Source: an uncultured Sphingopyxis sp.
GTDB taxonomy: Bacteria; Pseudomonadota; Alphaproteobacteria; Sphingomonadales; Sphingomonadaceae
Assembly: GCF_900078365.1 (NCBI RefSeq)
Contig: NZ_LT598653.1
Coordinates: forward strand, 620,001-684,000
Direction: 5' to 3'
DNA length: 64,000 nt
Under the pieces are notes generated by a model. It made no database searches, had not been told where the DNA came from, and saw nothing but the letters and a program-made list of their open reading frames with translations. Positions 23,940 through 31,604 of this stretch are shown here, piece by piece. Position 1 is the stretch's first letter; every line of letters starts with the position of its first letter. A program made the position numbers and the translations under genes.

Positions 23940-26233
23940 TCCCCCAGATCGACCTGATGCCGCTGGGCCCATTCGGCATACTGCCCCCGCGGGTCGGCCG
24001 CGGGCTGGGCGAGGATCGCGGGCATGTCGGCGCGCAGCGCGCCGAGGTCGAGCGAACGGATCATCGCCTTCACCGGGCCGACGCCGGCGGGAGTGATCGA
24101 CAGGCGCTCGATGCCGACGCCGAGCAGCGCCATGGCTTCCAGCGGCCGTCCGCCCATCTCGCCGCACACGCCCAGCGCGACCTTCGACCCCGCCACGATG
24201 CGGACGACGCGCGCGAGGTAGCGCATCACGACGGGGGATAGCCAGTCGTAACGCTCGGCGAGCCGCGGGTGCGCGCGGTCGGCGGCGAAGAGGAATTGCG
24301 TCAGGTCGTTGGTGCCGATCGACAGGAAGTCGAGGTGCGGGAGCATCAGGTCGAGCGTCTCGACCAGCCCCGGCACCTCGAGCATCGCGCCATAGCGGAT
24401 CGCCACCGGCAGCTTCCTGTTGTGGCTCGCGAGCCACGCGCGCTGGGCGACGAACAGCGCGCGCGCGGCTTCATATTCCCACGGCTCCGACACCATCGGA
24501 AACATGACGTGGAGCGTGCGTCCGGCGGCAGCCTCCATCAGCGCGCGCGCCTGAACCTTGAGCAGCCCCTCGCGTTCGAGCGCGAGGCGCAGCGCGCGCC
24601 AGCCCATCGCCGGATTTTCCTCCTGCGCGCTGTCGCCGACGTTCATATAGGGCAGCGCCTTGTCGCCGCCGATGTCGACGGTGCGGAAGATCACCGGCCG
24701 GTCGCCCGCCGCGTCGAGCACGTCGCGATAGAGCCGCTGCTGGCGATCGCGCGACGGCAGGGTCGCCGACACGAGGAACTGGAATTCGGTGCGGAACAGC
24801 CCGATGCCGCGCGCGCCGGTCAGGTCGAGCGCGGCGACATCCTCGCGCAGCCCCGCGTTGATCATCAGCTCGATCGGGACGCCGTCCTTGGTGACCGCGG
24901 GCAGGTCGCGTAGCGCCGCGAGATTGGCGCGGCGTTTCTGCGAAATCTCCAGCTTGGCGTCGAACGCGTCCTGCACCGCCTGCGTCGGGCGGACATGGAG
25001 CTGCCCGGCGCCCGCGTCGAGCAGCAGCAGGTCGCCTTCGCGGATCGAGGTGCGCACGTCGTTGACGCGGCCGATCACCGGCACCCCCATCGCGCGCGCG
25101 ACGATGATGACATGGGCGGTCAGCGACCCTTCCTCGAGCACGACGCCCTTCAGGCGGCGGCGGTCATATTCGAGCAGTTCGGCGGGGCCGAGGTTGCGCG
25201 CGATCAGGATCGAATCCTGCCGAAGGCCCATCTGCGCCGCGGTGCCCATCTGCCCCGACACGATACGGATCAGCCGGTTCGACAGATCCTCCAGATCGTG
25301 CATGCGGTCGCGCAGCAGCGGATCGTCGATCTGGCGCATCCGCATCCGGGTGCGCTGCTGGACGCGCTCGATCGCCGCCTCGGCGGTCAGCCCGCTGTCG
25401 ATCGCCTCGTTGATGCGCCGCGACCAGCCCTCGTCATAGGCGAACATCTTGTAGGTCTCGATGACCTCCTCATGCTCGCCGCCGACGCCGAAATCGGCCG
25501 AACTCGCCATGCGGTCGATCTGCTCGCGCATCTTGTCGAAGGCCGCGTACACCCTATGGCGCTCGGCCTCGGTATCGTCGGCGACCGTATGCTCGATCGT
25601 GATGCGCGGCTGGTGGAATACCGCCACACCGGCGCCCATGCCGTCGACCAGCTTCTGCCCGTTCAGCCGCTGCGCCGACTGGTCGGTGGCGGCGGCGTCG
25701 GTGCGGGCGGCGGTGTCGACCAGGTCGGCATTGGCGATCAGCTCGGACAGCACCATCGCGACGGTCTGCAGCGTCTCGATCTCGATCTCTTCGTAACGGC
25801 GCGGATCGCTGTGCTGGACGCACAAGACGCCGACCGCGCGCTCGCGGCGGATGATCGGCACCCCGGCGAAGCTGTGGAACAATTCCTCGCCCGTTTCGGG
25901 GCGATAGGAAAAGTCGGGGTGCGCGGCGGCTTCGTCGAGGTTCAGCGTCTCGATCTGCTCGGCGATCGTGCCGACCAGCCCTTCGCCGAGGCCGAGCCGG
26001 GTGACGTGGACCGCCTCCTGCTTCAGCCCGCGCGTTGCATAGAGTTCGAGCGTGCCGTCGCGCAGCAGATAGATCGAGCAGACTTCGCTGTCGAGGCATT
26101 CGCCAATGATGCCGACGACCTGATTGAGCTTGCCCTGCGCGTTGACGCGCGACGCCATCACCTCGTGCAGCCGGGTCAATATGGTGCGCGCGGACTGGGC
26201 GGCCGAAGACGGCGGGGGCGGGGCGTTGGTCAT
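23936..26233 (-). CDS. ptsP: PtsP (enzyme I-Ntr), phosphoenolpyruvate-protein phosphotransferase
   Basis: The 765-residue protein combines an N-terminal GAF domain (about 20-165), the enzyme I N-terminal domain, the phosphohistidine domain (H374 in EGSLTAHVIIVARAMG) and the C-terminal PEP-binding TIM barrel (GLFRTEFQFL, and GVCGEMGG with the active Cys). It starts the nitrogen-PTS phosphorelay to NPr and EIIA-Ntr, tying metabolism to nitrogen status. In many alphaproteobacteria it follows lysC; here lysC lies 8.6 kb away on the same strand. Confidence 0.95.
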   Translation of the reverse strand: MTNAPPPPSSAAQSARTILTRLHEVMASRVNAQGKLNQVVGIIGECLDSEVCSIYLLRDGTLELYATRGLKQEAVHVTRLGLGEGLVGTIAEQIETLNLDEAAAHPDFSYRPETGEELFHSFAGVPIIRRERAVGVLCVQHSDPRRYEEIEIETLQTVAMVLSELIANADLVDTAARTDAAATDQSAQRLNGQKLVDGMGAGVAVFHQPRITIEHTVADDTEAERHRVYAAFDKMREQIDRMASSADFGVGGEHEEVIETYKMFAYDEGWSRRINEAIDSGLTAEAAIERVQQRTRMRMRQIDDPLLRDRMHDLEDLSNRLIRIVSGQMGTAAQMGLRQDSILIARNLGPAELLEYDRRRLKGVVLEEGSLTAHVIIVARAMGVPVIGRVNDVRTSIREGDLLLLDAGAGQLHVRPTQAVQDAFDAKLEISQKRRANLAALRDLPAVTKDGVPIELMINAGLREDVAALDLTGARGIGLFRTEFQFLVSATLPSRDRQQRLYRDVLDAAGDRPVIFRTVDIGGDKALPYMNVGDSAQEENPAMGWRALRLALEREGLLKVQARALMEAAAGRTLHVMFPMVSEPWEYEAARALFVAQRAWLASHNRKLPVAIRYGAMLEVPGLVETLDLMLPHLDFLSIGTNDLTQFLFAADRAHPRLAERYDWLSPVVMRYLARVVRIVAGSKVALGVCGEMGGRPLEAMALLGVGIERLSITPAGVGPVKAMIRSLDLGALRADMPAILAQPAADPRGQYAEWAQRHQVDLGD

Positions 26234-26319
26234 CGCAATCCTGCTAACAGAAGGATGCGGCGCGCGCCAATAGCCCGCGTGCGATTGTCCGTTCTATTCC
26301 TGTGCGGCGCGAAATTCCG

Positions 26320-27078
26320 TCATTGGCTTTCGGCAGGGGTCGCCGGGGCCGCCGCCAACCCGCCCGGCGTGGTGCCGGTCGTGATGGCGGGGCCGATGGG
26401 GATCGCCGGGGCCGGCGTCGTCATCACTGCCGGCGGCGGCGCATATTTCGCGTCCCAGGCGATCACGTCGGCCTGATATTGGGCATAGGCCTCGTAAAAA
26501 TCCTTGAACGGTTCGTCGAGCCGCGCGAGGTGCGCGGGCGCCTGTTCGACGAGCTGCGCGCTCGGGGTCGTCGAGACGATCTGCGCGATCTCGTTGGCGC
26601 GCGCGCAGAAAGCGCGCTGCGCGGGCGGCTGCGCGAAATAGTTGAACAATTGCGTCGACAGGCGGTCGCGCGGCGCGATGCCGTTGTTCTTATTTTCCTT
26701 GCCGAGCTCCTTGATCACCGATTTCTCGGTCGATTTGATCACCTTGCCGTGCGTCTTGATGATGTTGTTATAGGCCGAAACCAGCGTCGATTCCTCGACG
26801 CCGCGGCACCCGATGGCGGCGACGTTGAGGCCGATCTTGAGCTGCCAGAAGGCACGGTCGCCGGTCACGCCGCTGTTCGCGGTGACGAAGCGCCCGTCGA
26901 TCCCGCGGCCGGGCAGGATCTGCGTCAGCGAGGCATTGCCGGGCGGCAGCGGCCGCGGCGGGATGGTGACCACGACCGGCGGGGGCGGGGGCGGCGGGGG
27001 CGGCGGGGGCGGCTTCGGCGCACAGGCGGCGACGCTCGCCAGCAGCCCGGCCACGATGATCTTACGCGACAAATTCAT
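26320..27078 (-). CDS. Proline-rich lipoprotein of unknown function
   Basis: This 252-residue protein has a lipoprotein signal (MNLSRKIIVAGLLASVAAC, lipobox VAAC) followed at once by KPPP and a run of about a dozen prolines, then a soluble domain with several Lys-rich helices (KVIKSTEKSVIKELGKENKNN). The poly-proline stretch could span part of the periplasm or peptidoglycan. No domain was recognised. Translation of the Pro run may depend on EF-P. ATG 27078 is chosen because it opens the signal; the frame extends 65 codons upstream without sense. Confidence 0.75.
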   Translation of the reverse strand: MNLSRKIIVAGLLASVAACAPKPPPPPPPPPPPPVVVTIPPRPLPPGNASLTQILPGRGIDGRFVTANSGVTGDRAFWQLKIGLNVAAIGCRGVEESTLVSAYNNIIKTHGKVIKSTEKSVIKELGKENKNNGIAPRDRLSTQLFNYFAQPPAQRAFCARANEIAQIVSTTPSAQLVEQAPAHLARLDEPFKDFYEAYAQYQADVIAWDAKYAPPPAVMTTPAPAIPIGPAITTGTTPGGLAAAPATPAESQ

Positions 27079-27110
27079 GATCCACTCCCCAACCGCATCA
27101 CCATGCGGCA

Positions 27111-28115
27111 TCAACCCCGAGCGTGCAACGCGGCTTCGGCCTGTTGCACCAGAGATGCGACAATTGCTGCCGCGCTCTCCTCTTCGGATACCATACCGAC
27201 AGATTGCCCTGCCATTAACGACCCATTTTCGACGTCGCCGTCGATGACGGCGCGGCGCAGCGCGCCCGCCCAATAATGCTCGATCTCGAGCTGCGCTTCG
27301 GCCATGTCAACCGCGCCCGCGTCGAGCTTGTTCGCGACCTCGCGCTGCTTCGCGGTGAAGGCTTCGGTCCCGGCATTTTTGAGCGCGCGGACCGGAATGA
27401 CGGGCAGGCGCGGGTCGATCTGGACGCTCGCGACCGCCTCGCGCGCCGATGCGCGCAGGAAGGCCTTCTTGAAATTGGGATGCGCGATGCTCTCGGTCGC
27501 GCAGACGAAGCGCGTGCCGAGCTGGACGCCCGACGCGCCCATCTCCAGATAGGCGGCGATCGCCTCGCCGCGGCCGATGCCGCCGGCGACGAACACCGGC
27601 ACTTCGTCGGCCAGCGCCGGCAGGATTTCCTGCGCCAGCACGCTCGTTGACACCGGACCGATATGGCCGCCAGCCTCCATCCCCTCGATCACCAGCGCAT
27701 CGACGCCCGACCGGACGAGCTTCTTGGCGAGCGCGAGCGTCGGCGCGAAACAGACGACCTTCGCGCCCGACGCCTTGATCGCCTCGAGGCTGCCCTTGGG
27801 CGGCAGCCCGCCCGCGAGCACGACATGGCCGACATCATGCCGTGCGCACACCTCGATCAGCTCGAACAATTGCGGGTGCATGGTGATCAGGTTGACGCCG
27901 AAATTGCGCTTCGCCAGCGCCTTGGTCCCGGCGATTTCGGCATCGAGCAGCTCGGGCGTCATCGCGCCGCACGCGATGACGCCGAAGCCGCCGGCATTGC
28001 TGATCGCGCTGACCAGATGGCGTTCGGAAACCCAGCTCATCGCGCCGCAGAGGATGGCATAGTCGCTGCCGAGAAGGTCGGTCCCGCGGGCCATCAGATC
28101 GTTAATTTTGCTCAT
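27111..28115 (-). CDS. NAD(P)H-dependent flavin oxidoreductase / nitronate monooxygenase family
   Basis: A 334-residue TIM-barrel flavoprotein with YAILCGAMSWVSERHLVSAISNAGGFGVI at the N-terminus, VVCFAPTLALAKKLVRSGVDALVIEGMEAGGHIG and FVAGGIGRGEAIAAYLEMGASGVQLGTRF (FMN phosphate site). It fits the nitronate monooxygenase / 2-nitropropane dioxygenase family, which also contains enoyl reductases and quinone reductases, so the substrate is open. ATG 28115 starts the family homology. It lies upstream of the lipoprotein gene on the same strand. Confidence 0.87.
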   Translation of the reverse strand: MSKINDLMARGTDLLGSDYAILCGAMSWVSERHLVSAISNAGGFGVIACGAMTPELLDAEIAGTKALAKRNFGVNLITMHPQLFELIEVCARHDVGHVVLAGGLPPKGSLEAIKASGAKVVCFAPTLALAKKLVRSGVDALVIEGMEAGGHIGPVSTSVLAQEILPALADEVPVFVAGGIGRGEAIAAYLEMGASGVQLGTRFVCATESIAHPNFKKAFLRASAREAVASVQIDPRLPVIPVRALKNAGTEAFTAKQREVANKLDAGAVDMAEAQLEIEHYWAGALRRAVIDGDVENGSLMAGQSVGMVSEEESAAAIVASLVQQAEAALHARG

Positions 28116-28244
28116 TGAGGCTGCCTTTGCCAGCACTGCGACTCGCGCGCAATCCCCCGCGTCGCCCAGCCTGTCAGCCCGCCGCACGCCTGAATCTGTT
28201 GGGCGCTGCAACCGAACCTTTCGGCGCAAAAAGCAAATCAATCA

Positions 28245-28272
28245 TTGTCAACTAAATTACTTGGCATATGCT
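28245..28272 (+). promoter_or_regulatory. Candidate sigma70 promoter of yezD and the following receptor
   Basis: TTGTCA (28245-28250), a 16-base spacer, then TATGCT (28267-28272), in an AT-rich patch that contrasts with its GC-rich surroundings and lies about 35 bases before the yezD ATG. Confidence 0.5.
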
Positions 28273-28305
28273 TACCCGGCGAATCCAAAAGGGAAAGGAA
28301 TATCG

Positions 28306-28476
28306 ATGAGTCTTTCGGAGGAAGCCGCCAAAAGCGGCCCTGAACCGGCACGCCGCGCCATCCAGACGGTGCTCGACGCGCTCGACAAGCTGAAGTTCGG
28401 CGCGATCCAGCTGACCGTCCACGAAGGGCGGCTGGTGCAGGTCGATGTGACCGAACGGCACCGCTACCCCAACTGA
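28306..28476 (+). CDS. YezD family small protein (DUF2292)
   Basis: A 56-residue protein whose C-terminal part reads LDKLKFGAIQLTVHEGRLVQ followed by VDVTERHRY, the compact YezD/DUF2292 pattern. YezD proteins are typically co-encoded with sulfate, sulfonate or sulfur-starvation genes; biochemical function is unknown. It has an AAAGGAA ribosome binding site. The TonB receptor gene 103 bases downstream on the same strand is the likely partner. Confidence 0.8.
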   Translation: MSLSEEAAKSGPEPARRAIQTVLDALDKLKFGAIQLTVHEGRLVQVDVTERHRYPN

Positions 28477-28579
28477 TTTCAACCACTCCCAGCGGGGATA
28501 TTCCCCACACCTGAATGCCGCAGACCGGACCACCGGATGTGGCAATTTTCTTGCATCTTCAAAGCAACAGGAAATTGTC

Positions 28580-31009
28580 ATGACCTCAAAATATCCGTCT
28601 GCCCGCCGGCGTGTGCCGGCCAGCCTCCTCACGCTTTCCTTGGCTCTGGCGATCGCCGCGGCCCCCGCCGGTGCGGCGGAAACCGCCGATGATGCCGCCG
28701 TCGATGCCGCCGCCGATGCCGCCGCACAGGTCGAGGGCGGCAGCTATGGCGGCGAGATCCTCGTCACTGCGCGCCGCCGCAGCGAAACCGCGCAGGAAGT
28801 GCCGATCGCCATTTCGGTCGTCGACGGCGAACAGATCGACAATACGGGCAGCTTCAACGTCGGCCGTCTGACCCAGCTCACGCCGACGCTGCAATTCTAC
28901 TCGTCGAACCCGCGCAACACGGCGGTCAATATCCGCGGCATCGGCGCGCCCTTCGGCCTCACCAACGACGGGATCGAGCAGGGCGTTGGCATCTATGTCG
29001 ACGACGTCTATTATTCGCGCGTCGCCTCTTCGACCTTTGATTTCCTCGACGTCGCGCAGATCGAGGTGCTGCGCGGGCCGCAGGGCACGCTCTACGGCAA
29101 GAACACGACGGCAGGTGCGATCAACATCACGACGAACCAGCCGACCTTCGATTTCGAGGGCAAGGCCGAAGTCAGCATCGGCAACCTCGATTTCAAGCAG
29201 GCGAAGGCCGCGATTTCTGGGCCGCTGTCGGACCAGCTTGCGGCGCGCATCGCGGTCTCGTCGACCAGCCGCCGCGGCACGATCTACAATGTCACGACCG
29301 ACCGCCATATCCAGAGCCAGGACAATATCGGCATTCGCGGCCAATTGCTCTGGCGGCCGACCGACACTCTCGACATCACGCTCGCCGGCGACTGGAACAA
29401 GCAGGAGGCGGTGTGCTGCGGCTCGGTTTTCGTCCGCACCGGTGAGACGCAGCGGCCGCTGAATCGTCAGTTCGCCGCGCTGGCCGCGGCGCAGGGCTAT
29501 GCCTTTCCCAGCGAAAATCCCTATGATCGGCTCACCGACCTCGATGCCAATCTGAATGCGGGGAACGAGATCGGCGGCGCGTCGCTGCGCATCAAATGGG
29601 ATGTCGGGCCGGGCACGCTAACCTCGGTGACCGCGTGGCGCTATTGGGACTGGCAGCCCGAAAACGACCGCGACTTCACCGGCCTGCCGATCGTCACCAG
29701 GTCGCAGAATCCGTCGCAGCAGGACCAATATACGCAGGAGCTGCGCTACAATTACAGCGGCGACCGCGTCGATTTCGTCGTCGGGGGCTTCTATTATTAC
29801 CAGCGCATCGACACGCAGGGCACCGAAGGCCATGGTTCCGCCTCGAGCCGCTGGACGATCAATCCGTCGAATCCGCTGTCGAACGACCCGTCGGTGCTCG
29901 ACGGGCTGACCGCGATCAACACGCAATATCTCAAGAATACGAGTGCGGCGCTGTTCGGCCAGCTCAGCTGGAAGGTCACCGACCGGTTGACGATCCAGCC
30001 CGGCGTCCGGGTGAATTACGACAAGAAGGACGGCTATTACCGCCGTCTCGTCTTTGCCGGCGACGGGTCGCCGGTGACGGCGGACCTGACCGATGCGGTG
30101 TCCGCCGCCCGGCTCGCCGTCTTCTCGCCGCAGGAATATGCGCCGTCGTTCAGCGACTGGAATTTCAGCTACGACCTGACCGTCAACTACAAGGTGACGC
30201 CCGACATCCTTGTCTATGCGACCTATGCAAAGACGTTCAAATCGGGCGGGATCAACCAGAATGGCGTGCCGCGGGACGCTGCCGGCGATCCGCTGCTCGC
30301 CGCGGCGACGATCAAGCCCGAATCGGTCAATCATTACGAAGCGGGGCTAAAGAGCGAATTCTGGGATCGCAAGGCGACCTTCAACCTCGCGATCTTCCGC
30401 ACCGACATCAAAAATTATCAGGCGAATGTGAACAACGGGCAGTTCGGCGTGCTGCGCGGCTATCTGGCGAACGCCGGCAAGGTGCGGACGCAGGGGGTCG
30501 AGGCCGATGTCTCGATCCGGCCGAGCGAGCGGTTCCGCGCCTATGGGAGCGGCGCCTATACCGACGCCAAATATGTGAAGTTCGTCGACGCGCCATGCCC
30601 GCCCGAGCTGGCGGGCGGCACCGACAGCCCGCCGAACTGCGACATTTCGGGCCAGCGCCTGCCCGGCGTGTCGAAATGGGCCCTGTCGTTCGGGGCGGAG
30701 GTCAATGCGCCGTCGTCGCTGTTCGGCGAGGACGGGCAATTCTACTTCGGTTATGACGGAAGCTACCGGTCGAACTTCTCGTCGAACGCGACCCCGTCGC
30801 TCTACACTTGGGTCGATGGCTATTCGCTGTCGAATTTCCGCGCCGGTTTTCGCGCCGAACGCGGCATCGACCTCTTCCTGTGGGTCCGCAACGCCTTCGA
30901 CCAGAATTATATCGACCAACTGTTCGTCGGCCCGGGCAACACCGGCCTGATCACCGGCCTGCCGGGCGATCCACGAACCTGGGGCGGGACGATCAAGGCC
31001 AGCTTCTGA
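28580..31009 (+). CDS. TonB-dependent receptor
   Basis: An 809-residue receptor with a signal peptide, an acidic linker, the TonB-box-like EILVTARRRSETAQEVPIAI, the plug motifs VNIRGIGAPF and IEVLRGPQGTLYGKNTTAGAIN, and a barrel ending in IKASF. It belongs to the large sphingomonad class of receptors for small organic substrates rather than to heme receptors. Its pairing with YezD suggests uptake of a sulfur compound such as a sulfonate or sulfate ester; this is inference. A bidirectional terminator follows. Confidence 0.87.
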   Translation: MTSKYPSARRRVPASLLTLSLALAIAAAPAGAAETADDAAVDAAADAAAQVEGGSYGGEILVTARRRSETAQEVPIAISVVDGEQIDNTGSFNVGRLTQLTPTLQFYSSNPRNTAVNIRGIGAPFGLTNDGIEQGVGIYVDDVYYSRVASSTFDFLDVAQIEVLRGPQGTLYGKNTTAGAINITTNQPTFDFEGKAEVSIGNLDFKQAKAAISGPLSDQLAARIAVSSTSRRGTIYNVTTDRHIQSQDNIGIRGQLLWRPTDTLDITLAGDWNKQEAVCCGSVFVRTGETQRPLNRQFAALAAAQGYAFPSENPYDRLTDLDANLNAGNEIGGASLRIKWDVGPGTLTSVTAWRYWDWQPENDRDFTGLPIVTRSQNPSQQDQYTQELRYNYSGDRVDFVVGGFYYYQRIDTQGTEGHGSASSRWTINPSNPLSNDPSVLDGLTAINTQYLKNTSAALFGQLSWKVTDRLTIQPGVRVNYDKKDGYYRRLVFAGDGSPVTADLTDAVSAARLAVFSPQEYAPSFSDWNFSYDLTVNYKVTPDILVYATYAKTFKSGGINQNGVPRDAAGDPLLAAATIKPESVNHYEAGLKSEFWDRKATFNLAIFRTDIKNYQANVNNGQFGVLRGYLANAGKVRTQGVEADVSIRPSERFRAYGSGAYTDAKYVKFVDAPCPPELAGGTDSPPNCDISGQRLPGVSKWALSFGAEVNAPSSLFGEDGQFYFGYDGSYRSNFSSNATPSLYTWVDGYSLSNFRAGFRAERGIDLFLWVRNAFDQNYIDQLFVGPGNTGLITGLPGDPRTWGGTIKASF

Positions 31010-31031
31010 TCCGCGCCCTGCCGGTAAATGA

Positions 31032-31071
31032 AAAGGGCGGCCCGCCCAAAAGACATGGGGGGCCGCCCTTT
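31032..31071. terminator. Bidirectional intrinsic terminator
   Basis: A perfect 11-bp stem (AAAGGGCGGCC / GGCCGCCCTTT), with A-rich sequence on the left and T-rich on the right, lies between the TonB receptor (+) and the convergent Gln-rich small gene (-). Confidence 0.85.
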
Positions 31072-31088
31072 CTCATGCAGGCTGGTCG

Positions 31089-31247
31089 TCAGCGCTGCTG
31101 CGGGTTCTTGTTCCGGTCCTGATCGGACCGCTGGCCGCCCTGCTGGCGATCCTGGCCGCCCTGCTGCTGCTGCTGCTGGCGGCGTTGTTGCTCGTCGCGA
31201 TCAGCTTGCGGGTTCTTCTGGTTCTGCTGGTTGGGGTTGTTAGCCAC
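31089..31247 (-). CDS. Small Gln/Asn/Arg-rich low-complexity protein
   Basis: A 52-residue, highly hydrophilic protein: MANNPNQQNQKNPQADRDEQ, then QQRRQQQQQQGG and a Gln/Asp/Arg tail. It has no hydrophobic core and should be intrinsically disordered. The GTG start at 31247 has a strong AAAGGAGATGG ribosome binding site, and a terminator follows the stop, which argues for a real gene despite its composition. No function is known to me; resemblance to disordered stress peptides is only compositional. Confidence 0.65.
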   Translation of the reverse strand: MANNPNQQNQKNPQADRDEQQRRQQQQQQGGQDRQQGGQRSDQDRNKNPQQR

Positions 31248-31604
31248 TTTCCATCTCCTTTGCCGCGCCATGCCATCATGCCGCGACATCGGATCAACCC
31301 GTGGCCGGTCCAGATGTTCCTCCCTGTAGCCGGGGCGTGGCAAGGGCGGGACGGGAGCCTCTTGTCGTGCAACTCTCGCGCGCTTGATCGGTTCATTCGA
31401 TGACTGAATTCAGCTTATTCGGTTATGTCGATGGGGAAGCGCGGCATATCCTTCCCCGGTCAGAACGAAAGGATGGCGCCATCGACTCGACGCCCGGCCA
31501 TGCGTCATGCGCCCGTCATTCCGCGGCGTCACGATCCGGCATTCCATAAAACGAACGAGGCCATAAAACCGAACGAGGCCAAAAACCGAACGAGGAGAGA
31601 CTGC
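31248..31604. other. katG leader region with three tandem repeats
   Basis: A 357-base non-coding stretch between the divergent Gln-rich gene and katG. Its last part holds three tandem 17-18-base units, CCATAAAACGAACGAGG (31544-31560), CCATAAAACCGAACGAGG (31561-31578) and CCAAAAACCGAACGAGG (31579-31595). The last unit merges into the katG ribosome binding site (GAGGAGAG). No classical OxyR site was recognised. Confidence 0.8.

Noticed and set aside
31248..31604. OxyR-type binding site upstream of katG
   Set aside because: No spaced ATAG/CTAT half-sites could be found; only the tandem repeats stand out.
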